Assembly: GCA_964030785.1 (NCBI GenBank)
Contig: OZ034979.1
Span: forward strand, 37,809,984 to 37,873,983
Length of the DNA stretch: 64,000 nucleotides
Direction: 5' to 3'
Origin: Siderastrea siderea
Lineage: Eukaryota; Cnidaria; Anthozoa; Scleractinia; Rhizangiidae
The translations under genes and the position numbers were made by a program. Below are positions 46,211 to 59,914 of the stretch, piece after piece. The notes beneath the pieces were generated by a model. The model saw only the letters and a program-made list of their open reading frames with translations, had not been told where the DNA came from and made no database searches. Numbering within the stretch: position 1 is the stretch's first letter; the number at the start of each line of letters is the position of its first letter.

Positions 46211-49200
46211 CTGACAGCAATAACAAAAATAAAATAACTGTTATAACATTATTTTTACTTACTTATGACTAGTCATTATTTTTATAACTGCTATAACATT
46301 CATACGCTGATGAAGGAGCTTGGCTCCGAAAATGCTTCATACAATTACCTACAGTGTACTAATCCTAGCTTAAGAAAACCAATACACAGATTATGTTATC
46401 TAACATTACCCAACATTTTCAAAATGTTTTGGGGTGTGAAAAGTTAAATGTGAAGTAGGCAACTGGAAATGTTTATTCTTATACTAGAATATGCCATCAT
46501 TTTCAAAGAAATCCAGTTAATTAGCTCAAGGTGGTTAGTGAATTTGCTTGTCACTGGTCCCAACTGAAATTACCCTGATTACATAGTAACCGATTTCAAA
46601 AGTCCTGACTTGTATGAGTCACAAAGTGTACTCTTTTCTTTTATAAGAACTAGGATTATTATTGCTCTTGTCCCATCCACAAAGGTAGGATGTGCATGGG
46701 GTTTTACTGCAATGCATGTACAAGATCTTTTTGTTAAAATTCAAAATGACTTTAGATGGGAGTAAAGGAGAAGGATTGAGTCTTGATTTAAGAAGACATA
46801 CATACGATCATGTGAAATTCATAATATCATCACATTGTCAGAGTAAAGGTGAAGGAAAAAAATGAAATTACCTTCTTCTTGGAGTGAAGAAGCCTATTAT
46901 AAGCCACTGAAACACCTCGGTAGATGTAATTAACCTTGGGGAATATATTAATGTTAATTCAAACTACCGGTATGCACTGTTGATGTCATACTATGGCAAT
47001 TAAACTTCACGAGGACTGCTGATTCGTGCAAGGAATTACAAAACTCAAGTCCTTCTTATAAGTACCTCCTCGTGCTAAAGATGTTTATAAATACTGTTTT
47101 TTCTTCCCAGTGAGAGCCGGAAATTTACATGCATTACCTGAAACTTATGTGGTTATAATACTTCGACCTGTTTTTATACAGTTCAGTGTTAAGTACATCG
47201 TCTGAATAGGACCATTCTAGCAGTTTTCAAAAATCACTCACTAAGAGTACATATTATGCTGCAGTCAGTCAGTCTATATATTCTACTCTTGCATGACTTC
47301 AGAGCCATATGAGTAATGGGACAATATTTTGTCATGCAATGAGTAATGACCATCAAATATGTACATGTATGATCAAAAATTCTTTGTTTGGATTTCACCT
47401 CAACAAGTGTACTTTTAACATTTTGTCCCATCATGACTGCACCTTAGTCCTGCCTTCCAAGCGATGGGAAGTAGTCACAGACCCAAATAATGCAGCAAAA
47501 TTCTGCTGACCTTTTCATGACGATGACGAGACACATAGTATATTTTCTGACCCATAAAACAGGCAGTTCCAATATTTTCGAACAAATGTCAAAAGACAAG
47601 CAATAAAGTGTAAATCTTTGCAACATAAGCATTGTGAATCAGCAACTTGCAAAAATGGCTACACACTTTATCAGATAACATGGCATTTCAACAAAATGAC
47701 AATACTATAAACTGCCTTGTAGCTCTTAAAAACTACTAATGTTTCACCTACATGTAATAGTCTGTTGAAAATTTCCCCCCCCCCAAAAAAAATATAGTTC
47801 CTGCTTTCTGTGAGCCCCAGAATTTTGACTATTTTGCAAAATTGTTGTTTAGTGGAGGACTCTATGAGAAATTTTCCAAAAAAGTGTGACACACATGCAG
47901 AGCCATATACTTCTAATTTAAGTCATTTTGTCTAGTGATGTTCTCACTGTCTCTATCCTAGTGGTTTGCTTGACCTCTTGTTCTGGGTTCAAAGTCCAAA
48001 CAGTCTAACTTTCTCACTTGATAGCCATAAGTCCAGTCCACTTCAACCCAATCCTGATTTTGTCAACTCAATCTGAACCAATCCAATCCTCTACAAGAGT
48101 CCAGTACACGATTGTATTTTTTTTGTAATAGGTACTACTTCTAATGAGGAAATGACTTAATTTACTGTTTTGATTATGTCCTTTTCAGGCAACCGCAAAG
48201 GATATAATTATTGTAGTCAACTCTTTTAATGATGTGCTCTTAGGGCAACCACAAGGGATAACAAAATAATGACTTTAATTACTGCTTGTGGGGAACAAAA
48301 AGAATATCAATTAATGTTAAATTTGGCCTTTGTATAGTTGCTCAATATTACACTAAGGTACTGCTTCAGGTAACAGTTAAATTGGATTTGAATAGGATAA
48401 TTGCATCAGCACAAAAAGATAGAGATGAAAAGGAAAATATTTTAGGCATTTTAAATCATTTTGTTTAAACACAAAGCCATTTCACAACTGCCTTGTTTTG
48501 ATTTCTATTCATATAATATTACACTACCACTGATTAGGTCATGGCTTGTCCCTTCTGACTAATGACATGTTTTAAGATATGACATCAGTCATTGCTACTT
48601 TAAATCCTGACAATATTCTTTACGTACCACCCTAATTATCATGTGGTAATTCTGTATACTAAGTGTAATTTTCTAAATTGTCATTTGTTTTGACTTTCTT
48701 CTGTCTGGTATGACAAAATACTCTATAACACAGCTCACTGAAGGAATTAAAGTTTAAAAAAGATGATTCCATAGCCAATATTGTGATCTCAGTGCCATGA
48801 CATAATCAATATCCTATAATTATGACCCTACAAGTGTTATATATTGGTTTAAGTACTGTACTTCAGTTTTAACCTTTGCCTATGACAATATGAGAAGAAC
48901 AGGCTTTCTTGAAATGACTGCTGAATTAATTCCCCCTTTCCCACTTAAAAGTGTCGGGGTAGAAAACCAGAAAGAACTTTGAAATTTCTTTTCATGCCAC
49001 CTTGCAAAAAGAAGACCATCAAAGAAACATTCTCCTTAACAGCCTTGATTGAAACGTCACACTCAAGGATACACATTCAGAAACTACAAGTATTTTAAGT
49101 TAGATCTGCATTTTACTAGCCAAGGTTTCATTCAAGGAGTAAAATTTGAACATTTAGCAAATCACTTAATCTTAAGTTACTACTTAACAGTTTACTTAAC

Positions 49201-52200
49201 TGAAGACGTATGCATGAATACATTCTATCGCTCTTTCCAAAGTTAACATAGGTGGCAAAAAAGCACTGAGAACAGTCACAGAAATCACCAAGCATTCTCA
49301 ACTTCTTCAAAAACTCCTTTGGTGTTGACATCAACATCTCTAAATACTGTATCCTTTGGTGCTGAAAATCAGCTTTGTGCAGACCTTACTGATCTTCTTC
49401 ACTCAGAAGAACAAATTTGCAAAAAGAAACAAATTAACCCAAGGTAAAGATGACATTTGAGGTCACAGTGAATACTTGCGCAGAGTTTTAGTACCATAGA
49501 ATAACTTGGTGAGAGATGATGATATTATTAACTCTCATCATATTATTAAGTCTCAAAATTGCACAATCCATACCTTTGCCACCTGAAGCTACATGTAGCA
49601 CAATCCAACTTTTTTGGAAAGCAAATTTAAAAAGCTTCTTACATAATTCTGTTTGTTTCCTCTTCTGCAAATCAAGCCAAGTATAAACTAATTTTCATCA
49701 AAAACAGTTGTGAAGGGAACAGAAAAGAAGAACTTTTCCCATACAAATCTCTAAAAATTGCATGAACATCAGCGCTAAAGCCTTTACTGCCAAAACAACC
49801 AAACGTTCGGTTTTGTGACAAGGATTTTAACCCGTAATTGATTTTTAAGTAAACTGAGCCAAATAAATCTACCGTCACTTCCCAGTTTATTCACTTTTGA
49901 AGTACACAACTGAAATGAATATTTTTGTTAAGAAAAAATTTATTTACAGCCCTGCCAAAATGAAGAACGCAGCACAGTAACGTGTCTGTGCGTGAGAACG
50001 TAAATTATCAAATGAGATTCCTTGCACGAGTCTAGTAAATAACATGTCATAGAGCTTGCAGTATATGAAAATACACAGAAATGCCTTTTAAGAGTCTAGT
50101 TTTTTTCAAGTTGGTAGTTTTACACTGGTCCAGTAGTCTATCTAACAGAAAAAGAAAAAGTTTCTCATAAGTTTTAATGCAATGTAAGCTTAATGCAAAT
50201 AATAATTATTTATTATCTTGAACTTTGCTCTTGTCATATTAAAGGCATGTACAAAATTCCATGATATTGATTTTTCTTTGAAGAGCAAGCAAAAGATGTT
50301 AAAGATAAGAAAAATACTTTTCGTTTGAAGCAAGCCGACATTACACATCATTCCCAGGAATTTTGGAATTTTGTTTTAGAGCAGAAGCACTAACCTTACT
50401 GCAATAAATAAAGTACAAAAATTGGGGCATGCTGTGACATCATAATAGTGCCATTACAAGGTTTCTGAGAAAAGAGACAGATTTTCATGCTTCCCAGACC
50501 ACCGTCAGGTTGTATTGTTAATGGTTCATGTCTTTTACCCAACAACATTTTTTCAATGCACATGATTTTGAAAACAGCAACAAAACAGAGTGACACTATC
50601 TCAGGCCAAATTGATCAACAACTGGATATCCCTTGGGTTGCATCTACTTACCTGTATACATGTATAGCTCATAAGAGGTCAAGTACAACCCTTCTGCTCT
50701 GCGACATTCTATAGGTGACCACCATAAGTGAACGAAAGTGATTCATAATATGTGTGGAAAATATCAGCTACATGTCTGCAAGCTTGTTTACTCTTGAAGC
50801 ATGGAAGCTTGTTTACTACAGAGACTGTAGCAGACAATTCAGACTTAAGAGATCAGTGGACAATTTTCATCCCCTAGTGGTCTAGTCACTGACAAGAAAC
50901 AGATTGCCATGTAAATTCTATTAGTCTACGTGTCTTGAAAAAATGTTCCTCCCGAACCAGACCTGCAATATTATTAAATATTACAAATAGGCACATAGCC
51001 AGACTGGCCAAAATATGCGACTAGTTCATGGCACCAGGAAAATAATAATGCTTGAAGCATATTCCCAAAAAGATGCGCTCTTTACCATTAATGCAAGTTT
51101 TTTATTGGTTCTGTGTACACTGTAGCATGGTCTTCCAAGTTACCAGAGCTAACTTATTAGTACTTTTGTCACCTTGGGATAAAAGTCACTTTTTCTGTTG
51201 CTCTTAATTGCAAAAGATATTAGTAAAATCCTACAGGTCATGCTATTAAGCGTTTTTCTTTTCTTTCAAAAAAAAAAACACAAGGACTCTTCTCAACAAA
51301 AGACACAGGTCATGGGAATGTTTGCAAGCACTTCCTCAAAGGTTTCCTCAACATTTTAATTCTGATTTACCAAGAGAAGAATGCACAATTATTTTTTACT
51401 CTTCTGTTAGTTTGTTTCTTCAATATACTTCCATTTAACTCCATAATAATTAAAGGTATTGGACTTGCCAAAATTTAAAGAACAATGGACATTAAGGTAA
51501 GCAACACACACGCAAGTTACTATTGACAATACTGTTAAGATGACATATGAAAATTTACATGCAGCCACCATCTACAGATAGCTACTCCAAAAAATAAGTG
51601 TATGTACACTTCCCTTCATTCCCTAACCCTTCATCTTGCTCTTCTTGAACTAGTGTTACAAATTTGCAGGAAAATAAATAACATCAGATGTATAATTAAG
51701 CCAAATTTCTAAGTGTTCTAAAACTATTAAATTGCTCCTTGACTTCTATCTTTCTAAAAGACAGAAATGGATGTTTGCAAGTAGAATAAAGCTAAGTTAT
51801 ATGTTTCTAGGGAAAGAATTCTAGTCCTTACAAGTCTGTTATACTTCTAAAAGACTTTAAGCAAACAAAACTAATTTCAGCGCATAAAGGCACACATTGT
51901 AAATTACAATGTATCTCATAGAGAAACCCCTGATCAACAAAAGATAACAAGAAATAACAATGAGCCTATCAAAATGAGACAGGAACCCTACACAACACAA
52001 AGCTACTCTTTTTACCAAAAAAATACTTTGAAAACAAACCTGTGTCAGAGAAAATGTTTCCCAAATGAGGAGAGCCCAAGCTGTGCTGTAACTTCACAAT
52101 ATTACAAGCCTTGATCTACAACACATACATAATGAAAACTTGATATTCCACAGCTTCAATATTTAAATGTGTATATTCGGCTGTTCAATTTATGGCTCTA

Positions 52201-52369
52201 CTTTTTTACTGGGGGAGGTGGCACACACTAAAGTTATTTTTACCCATTTCACTTCCCGGGTCAATCCTTGAGTCATGTTATGTACTTTTAACTGCAAAGT
52301 TCATGGATAAAATCCCAAAGTGTGGCCATTTCAGGATGGTGCCTCATAATACAGACGTATTTTTGCATA
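46211..52369. other. Upstream region of SLC4, no gene recognised
   Basis: AT-rich, with scattered splice-site-like strings on the minus strand (for example CAG|GTAAGTAG at about 50657) but no exon chain that I can join in frame. It may include SLC4 promoter and leader exons. Confidence 0.35.
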
Positions 52370-52548
52370 GGTTATGACTATTGGGAAAAAGTAGATCTTA
52401 GTAAGGGTTAATGAATCCAAAAAGAAAAATGTGGGTAGCCACACCACAAATTTTTCAGAAATAATTAAGCAACCATAATTCAAAAAAAGCGCTAAAATAC
52501 AAAGAATGTATGGCAATTTTTTTCCAAATTGAAGCTCAATTATCTCTG

Positions 52549-52581
<33 letters not shown>

Positions 52582-52632
52582 CATTCTGATAGCCCTTGCT
52601 AAGATCTGCTTTTTCCACATAGTCATGAACCG
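52370..52632. mobile_element. Near-palindromic element, copy A
   Basis: The halves are imperfect inverted copies: GTAGATCTTAGTAAGGGTTA ... AATCCAAAAAGAAAAATGTG against CAATTTTCTTTTTGCATTCT ... CCTTGCTAAGATCTGC. A second member lies at 62141-62500. Non-coding. Confidence 0.6.
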
Positions 52633-52724
52633 CGCAAAAATATTGTTGTATTAGTGGGCAAATTCCTTAAGAAACTTGAATACCGCAAGATGCACAGAAC
52701 GAATGCGCAGTAACACCATCCTTT

Positions 52725-52985
52725 AATGAGAGCTACTGAGCAGTACTTTCTTGTGGTGCTGTTAATTATGCCATACAGTGTGGTCCTAATGCTTGAGTCT
52801 GTGGATAAAATCCTAAAGTTTGACCATTCAGATGAAAGCTACCGAGCAGTACATTCCTGTGGCGCTGCTTAGTACGCTGTACAAGGCAGTTGTAACTTTT
52901 GAGTCTGTGGATAAAATCCAAATATGTGACCACTCAAATGAAAGCCGATAAACTACTTTCTTCTGGTGCTGTTCCTTTTTCAATT
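52725..52985 (+). repeat. Dispersed ~100-bp tandem repeat, locus 2
   Basis: Two to three units with GAGTCTGTGGATAAAATCC, GACCATTCAGATGAAAGCTA and GAGCAGTAC cores, same strand as the other loci. Confidence 0.75.
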
Positions 52986-53386
52986 TTATGCCAAGTGGAA
53001 GTCCAGAAAATTTGCAGAACTGAACCTTGGAACTCTTAGGAGAATACGGATTAATTACCTTGGTAAAGGCAGTGTGCTGTAGTGGAAGTGCATCAATCTT
53101 TTAATCAACCTGTTGTTTGGAGGATTGAAGAGTCACCAGTTTGAGGAAAGGTTGGTCGCTGCATTGTCACGTTGTTTTCTAAAACAAGAAACTTTGTTAA
53201 TGTCACCTTGTCTCTCTTTACCCAGGTGTATAAATATGAAATTATTATTTTTGAATTAATTATTTTTTATCATTATTTTTACTTATTACTTGGTAAAAAT
53301 TTTTGCCTGGACACAATGTCCAACAAAAGTTGAGATTTCGTCAGACATGGGCCGATTTTAGTCGGACGTTGTCTGATGACTTTGCA

Positions 53387-53628
53387 GCTCTGGAAACCTG
53401 CATTAAGCGGACCCCATATTAACCAGACACCCTGTATTAAGCGGACACCCTGTATCAAGCGAACCCCATATTAAGTGGACACCCTGTATTAAGTGCACAT
53501 GAGCATCAGTAAGTTCCAAATGTTTCTTCCCATATTTTCTGTAAAACAAACCTGTATTTGGTGGACACCTCTATTAAGCAGACACTAGCGGGAGTCCCAT
53601 GGGTGTCTGCTTAATACAGGTTTCACTG
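53387..53628. mobile_element. Mariner-like MITE with TATTAAGCGGACACCC repeats
   Basis: The right end TACAGGTTTCACTG is followed by TA; the left end GGAAACCTGCATTAAGCGGA is its diverged inverse. The interior repeats CCCTGTATTAAGCGGACA about five times. Non-coding. Confidence 0.5.
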
Positions 53629-54388
53629 TAGTTGCTTTGTACCACAGAAACCAGGTTAAGCTTGGTCTTGTGGAACACCCTGGCCTGAAGTGTGACTTGA
53701 CCTTCACCCACCTGGTGTTTAACAGCACATATTAGGAAGCATTGTTAAGGAGCACTGATATTCCAAAATACAATAAATAATTATTAGAAACCTAATGATA
53801 ACCTGTTACTTGTAAGGTCAGGTGGATACCAAATAACAATTCTCAATAAAATTTTTACTATTGCTGTAAAAAAAAAAGCATATTCTTCACTAAAACGAGT
53901 TAGGTTTTAAGATGTTGATGATTTTTTATGCAAACTGCAGACGTTTACCAGCCCATCTCAACTACAACAATAGTTTCAGTAACCCTCCCCCCCCCCCCCC
54001 AGATTTTATCAGCTTTCTATCTTGTAGCAGGACTTGTCATTACAAAAATAACTTGCAGAAAGGACTAAACTGGAAACTTGTGACGGCAGCAAGCTTAAGT
54101 GTTGTTATTCTGGGATATTAAACAGTTGAGCAATACATATTAATGATGTCATAGGCTGCGGTGAACAAAATACAAGGCTTGTGCTTATTTCTAACGTTCC
54201 TCTTTTATAGAAATTTTGACAGTTTGTTACTTGAAATGTTATATTGATGTTTTACGAAACAAGGAAAACTCAAAATTGTGCTTAGAAAAACTAACGCAAA
54301 CTCAGTTCCGTGATATTTATCTCTTTACTGTGTAGAATGAAGCTAATATTTGATGAACTTGTGAGTAAGTGACTTCTACTCTTCGTAC

Positions 54389-54569
54389 CTGCAAACGTGA
54401 GCTGATAACAGCATTCGGAGAATTTCTTGAATTCTTGATTTTCCACGCTGCTGCATGGCTTTAACTGCTTAATGAACGAATAATACAAGGTTACAATGAA
54501 TAGAAATAGCAAATATTCTACAGTGTTAAGTAAAAACAGCACATTATGAGCGAAGCTAGAGCGCGCCAT
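54389..54569 (-). CDS. Candidate first exon of an unidentified membrane protein
   Basis: From an ATG at 54569 (AAATTATGG context) 60 codons stay open to a good donor, GCAG|GTACGAAG, at 54387-54388 (phase 1). Residues 10-33 (VLFLLNTVEYLLFLFIVTLY) form a strong hydrophobic helix, followed by a Cys-containing polar segment VENQEFKKFSECCYQLTFA. A possible next exon near 52040-52080 (in-frame WALLIWETFSLTQ before GTTTGT) would fit the phase, but no complete chain was found. No family recognised. Confidence 0.3.
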
Positions 54570-57139
54570 AATTTTGGAAAAGACTGTGAGCGAATATCAC
54601 ATAAATACTTCACTTTCACGTAGTCAGCGAACCTAGTGAACTGTTCACTTGTCTTGAAAGAGGCAATCGTTCTTCTATCCATTTTCCATCAGTGTCCATT
54701 CATGTATGTCAAAGAAAACTAAGAGTGGTAAGTAAACGTGAAAGCGCTTCATGAACGCCGCCATGTTGGATTATTTAATCCTGTCGGTACCCTGCTTAGT
54801 TAGACTTTGAAGAATTCTTAGGGGGTCCCACAAGGTAGAGACCATAGTACAACTATGTATGGACAAAACTGACAAAATGAATTCTGCGACAGCAAATGAA
54901 ATCACTTTCCTTACTCAATTAGTTTTTAGTTATTTTTAAAAGATATTTCAAGCTTCCAATAAGCTCTACGACAATAAAAATATAGGGTTTTTCAACCGCA
55001 CCGGAGGGGAAGGGAGTCACTTTGACTCTTTGTTCCCAGTTTTCGCCGAGCTAAGCATACCGCCATCTTGGATATGTCATTCCCGCGAAAAATAGAGCCA
55101 ACGATCAGAGCCGACAGAAAAAAAAAAAAAAAAGAAAAAGAAAACGCGAGGGATGGTGACATAAAGTTTGTGTGAGTTGCGTAACCACCGGAAGGTGTAT
55201 TAACTCCGTATTGGCGTGGTTTCACTAACGTCAGAACGCAAGCGAAATCATATCTATACACTTACTGTACTTTCCAAGTATAATGACAGATTTTATTTCT
55301 TTTTTCGGCTTCAAAAGGAGGCGATTCTTTGACGTAAATTTAACAATGTTTTAGAGTCTATTTTGAAAAGTTGCGTCTATACAAGCGGAGTTCAATGTAG
55401 GAAATACGGCACTCTTAAAAAAACTCCTTAACCGTCTGGGGTCCAATAAGGAAAGAAAACAAAAATCAAATTAAAAAAACGGGAATCGTGATTGGTCTGT
55501 CACCATTTAAATTTCGATAAATAACATTAATTTTCTAGAAAAAATATGGTCGGTTGGATGAACAGAACCACGTCTTTGTTTTCGATTGGAAGGACCGATA
55601 TATTGGCTAATTCAAATATCCAAAAGTGAACCTAGTAAAAAATAACAAGAAGCAATACAATAATAGATAAAAACAAAGAGAACACATGTACAATCCAAGG
55701 TCTTCTTTTTATTTTGAAAGCGCAATATTTTTTTTTATATAGTGAAACGTTCCGTTTATGTTAAATCTAAACTTTTTTTCGGAATCCGCTATCTCTCGTC
55801 AATTTTATGGAAAATCACAAACAAGGCAAACTACTATACTCTGTATGTCCAAGCAATATAAATTAAATGTCTGCAGTCTCAAATCCCCGGCTCGTCATTA
55901 GCTTAACACCTAGACCTAACATCCTAATTTCCTGATTGATTTGTCAGGATTCAGCCCCAAACTTTCTTTGCCAAAACCAATTTGATGTGAAATGTGGCGC
56001 GTGGTGTGTCCCAAGGCGGCAAGGACTATTTTAGGCCAGGTTCCCGAAAAAAAGATGAATCCAAACCACTATTAAAACCTCAGAAAGTCAACAAAGAAAG
56101 GATTCTAGGCAACCAAAAATAAGCAGGGTTTGTCGATCAACTGCATTTATATCTAAATATTTTGAGCCAAACATCCTTTTTGTACGGTCGACAGAAATCA
56201 AAATTAGTTGAACATGTATGAATAAAGTGTAGTTTACAATGCTCAGTCAGCAGAAATCAGTCAACTATGTTTCCACTGATGAAATTCCAACCTATAATGT
56301 AGCCTTCGCGTTAAAGCGATAAGACTCCTCGAAAACTGAATTTTCCCGTATAAACGTGCCGTTACAAGTTTAACAAGGTAGAGTAATATCTCTGTCTCGC
56401 CAAATTTTCCTATTATCTTAAATACATCTGGAGATATTGATGATGAAATAAAATAACCTATCGAGCATTTAGTAGTGGCACTTAAGGATAATGGCGAAAT
56501 TTGCTGTGAAGTGGCAGCACGTTTTGGAGCAAGACATACGTCGACAGCCGGACTGACGCGAGAGATGACGGTACTAGACCAGTAAAGCTGTTAGTATCTG
56601 CTTAACAGCATGCACCGAAGCTTTTTGTAATGATTCTTTTGATAAAAGTTAAGCCAAGGGATTCATCAGTTAGAATAGATTGGAGAAGATGTCTCCCAAT
56701 GGTCTCAGACTCTCCTTCGACTAATTGCCGCTTTTCCCATCGTCTCAGGGAGAGCTCCTAAGTGGACAAGGGACAAGCCAAGAACTCTACCAGTTGCCAA
56801 TATATGCTGTAAATTCATACGTCTTGCATTGCGTGCGGGCAGTACGTCATTATGTAATATTGCAGTGAGTGTTCATGCTCTAAACTTAAAAAAATATATA
56901 TTAACTGTACTTACTCAATCGAAAATAGTCATCTTAGGCTACTGGATAAATATCGGTGTATTGAGCTCTTTTGCCGGGGCAAGCGTGAATTGCACGTGCA
57001 GTTTACATGTTGTTATTAATAACGCAGGTGCTTTTCGACATGATATTGAGAATAGCGATTGTGTGCTTAAGCTTTCCCAGCAATGATACAGTCAAACACT
57101 GGTTCAAACACACTGAGTCAACATTATAACGCGGTCAGG
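54570..57139. other. No recognisable gene
   Basis: Upstream of the candidate membrane-protein exon. A GCCGCCATGTTGGA phrase near 54755 and a poly-A run near 55120 are the only notable strings. Confidence 0.35.
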
Positions 57140-57433
57140 GTTCAACCTTTTGAATCTGTGGATGAAAACACCGTCTGACCGCTTAGATAAAGTAACTGAG
57201 GAGCAATTTCCTGCGATAATTTTCATTACGCTGTGCAAGGTGGTTCTAACGTTTGCTTCTGTAGATGAAATCCTCCATGGTGTGAAAATTAAACTTGAGC
57301 ATTTTTTTTGTGCGGTGCTGTTGAGAATGTTGTGAGAGGTAGTTGTAACTTTTGAGTGTCGAGATGAACTCCTAGCCGAGTGCGACCACTCAAATGAAAA
57401 CTACTGAGCAATACTTTCCCGTGGTCACAATAC
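57140..57433 (+). repeat. Dispersed ~100-bp tandem repeat, locus 3 (left of insertion)
   Basis: About three diverged units (TGAATCTGTGGATGAAA, GACCACTCAAATGAAAACTA and TGAGCAATACTTTCC cores). The array is cut at 57433 by a 1.7-kb insertion and resumes at 59157. Confidence 0.7.
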
Positions 57434-59156
57434 CAGGGACCGCACGAGGGGTGGGCTGAGGGGGCTTTAACCCCCCCCCCCCCCCACTTTTTGTTGCCAT
57501 TAAAAAAATAATAATAACGATAAAGTTGGAAAATTTATTAGTCAGTGATTAGTTTCATGATTAACCAGTACCGTGGTTTTCCCGTGGTTTCAAATTTAAG
57601 TTTTATACGGACCAAACAAAAACGGAATACTCTTCGAGAGTTCAAATCGCCTTGCTGTCATTTGGCTTCGGATTAGTTCAGTGAAACTCACGTGCGCTCT
57701 GAGTCGATCTTGGGTGGTCTATCTTAAAGATTTTGAAACTCCTCAGATTTTAATAACAATCGACGGAAGTTGAAACTCTCGTTGTCATTTGGCCTCTAAT
57801 TCGTGAACTCTCGTTGACTCTCTTATGCTCTCAAAAAGTTTGACTTTTGTTGACTCTCGTTCTTGCCTGGCCCGGGCATTACGAACTGTAGTCTGTCTCC
57901 AGATAGGCCACTATCGGCAACAACGTACATAGACATTTGCTGAAAATCAACGTGACTTCTTCAAGCCGCTCTATCTGCTTGTAAACTTAAATCCAGCCTT
58001 CTCCAATTTTATTCGTCTGTGTAACTTACAATCCTCCATTTTGATAACTGTTTTAATTCCTTATTGTAATTAATTACCCTTCTACTGTTTGTAATTTTAG
58101 TGTATCTTAGATTTAGTATCTTAGATTTAGGGAGTTAGGTCGCAATTGGGACGAAAGTTCTGCCCCCCCCCCCCCCCCCAATTACCTTTCACTTTTTTTT
58201 CTATTTATTTGTTACGTATTGAATTCTTTTTGTTAAGTATCTCTCATTTTTGTGGCAAACGCATTAAAATAAAAATAAAATAAACTTTGCAACTAGGACA
58301 GCTACCGAAAGATCTCTTTCGCTCCCGACGCTGACAAATAAGGCATTCTGCAGTCAGGACATACCGAAAGACTGACTTTGGTGAACTACTTTTTTTATTA
58401 TTATTTATTAAGAACTCACAATATTTACAACTCACAATTTTCAATTTTCAAAATTGGTGAACTATGTATTTCATGATACTCAGCTCAGTTTCCTCAGTTT
58501 GCCTTATTCTGTAATGACAACAAGTTTGCTTGCACAAGTTTTAAGAAAAACATCTTTGTGTTTGAGATCTTAAATGCGAATACGTCAAGGTTTGCACCTT
58601 GCCGGATACGTCTTAAAATGTGTGCAGAGATGAAAAGAATTCTCAGGCACATTACTTTGGGACTATCCTGGCTATTCCTATTCCAGTTTAGGAATATCCA
58701 GAATACCAACTCCCTAAAAGAACGCATTTTTTTCTATTCTGAGCAAACCAAAACGTTCCGACCGCATTCCGTTCGTTTTGTTATCGCGGGTACATTACTG
58801 AGCGAATTATTTAGGAATCATAATCTCCAAACTGAGAAAACTGTAATTATAGTATATTGTCTTGTAGGTCAGCAAAACGTGTCCTTAGTGTCGACATTGT
58901 TAATCACTGGGAGGTCGAATAGTTTGATGTCTTTGATACTCTTTAGTATAGCTTTGTTTCGTAACTTATACCGGTCTATATGATGGGTAAAAACCGACAA
59001 CTTTTAACACTTTTGGCCGCCCTAGATGCATTATTTGTCACTAAAGAGGACAAAAATTTCGCGCTAGGCTGTCATTCCACCCCACCCCCCTCCCTCACAC
59101 TTGAGCGATCAAGTTAGCCCCCCCCCCCAACTTTAAAATAGGCCGCGCGGTCCCTG
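57434..59156. mobile_element. 1.72-kb element with CAGGGACCGC ends inserted in the repeat array
   Basis: CAGGGACCGC at 57434-57443 and GCGGTCCCTG at 59147-59156 are perfect terminal inverted repeats. CAATAC (57428-57433) and TAATAC (59157-59162) flank it, a probable 5-6-bp target duplication. The interrupted ~100-bp repeat continues across the join. The 141-codon plus-strand frame at 58558 has no recognised motif; poly-C tracts lie at 57471-57485 and 58165-58180. Superfamily uncertain: the ends look hAT-like but the duplication is shorter than 8 bp. Confidence 0.7.
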
Positions 59157-59330
59157 TAATACTGTTTATTATGCTGTACAAGGTGGTTCTATCTTTTGAG
59201 TCTGTGGACGAACTCCCAGGGTGCGACCATTCAAGAGAAAGCTTCTGAGCAGTACCAGTCTTGTGCTGCTGTTTATTATGCTGTACAAGGTGGTTCTAAC
59301 TTTTGAGTCTGTGGATGAAATCCTTAATTG
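59157..59330 (+). repeat. Dispersed ~100-bp tandem repeat, locus 3 continued
   Basis: Two units with ATTATGCTGTACAAGGTGGT and GAGTCTGTGGA cores, the right-hand continuation of the array split by the 57434-59156 element. Confidence 0.75.
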
Positions 59331-59647
59331 AAGCCTGTGTAGCTGGCGGGATTGTTTGCGCAAAGTTTGAGTGGCGGAGCTGCGAAGGGAATGGGGAGAA
59401 GCGATTTGGTATTTTCTCACGAAGCCACCAATACTTGACCTTCGCAGACAATACCGCCAGCTACACAGGGTACCTACTTAAGACCACTAATTAAAGACCA
59501 CTAATTAACCCCTACGGACAAAACTAACCCAATGTAACAAAGATAATAACAAGATTAAACTGCCGCAAAGCCCAACAAGGAGACTGCGGCAAATGATTGT
59601 GTCTGTTTACTTCCCTTTAACTAAATTTAAAATAATCATTTCTTCTA

Positions 59648-59765
59648 CCCAGGGGAGAGGGGAGGGGGCTTTGGGCAGGGAGGAACTCCCGCCCAGACCT
59701 CCTCCCATCCAGGGGAGAGGGGAGGGGGCTTTGGGCAAGGAGGGACTCCTGCCCAGCCCTCCCAG
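59648..59765 (+). repeat. Tandem duplication of a ~59-bp G-rich unit
   Basis: CCAGGGGAGAGGGGAGGGGG followed by CTTTGGGCA(A/G)GGAGG(A/G)ACTCC occurs twice head to tail. Confidence 0.85.
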
Positions 59766-59914
59766 GGTAATTTATTCCTTCAGTGATAAAATTTTCTCAC
59801 ACTATATAATTTATTTACAGCAAATTTAGATTCTTCGCACACTTTGAATGGCGAGCTTATTAATTTTTATTGTATCTTCAATATAAATTTTAATTGTGAC
59901 TGAAAAGCCCCTTA

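Noticed and set aside
50396..50720. Splice-site-like strings suggesting exons (CAG|GTAAGTAG near 50657)
   Set aside because: Flanking segments do not join in frame to each other or to the 54389-54569 exon; left unassigned.
58558..58983. 141-codon plus-strand frame
   Set aside because: Lies inside the CAGGGACCGC-ended element, shows no transposase motif, and has no paralogue in the window.
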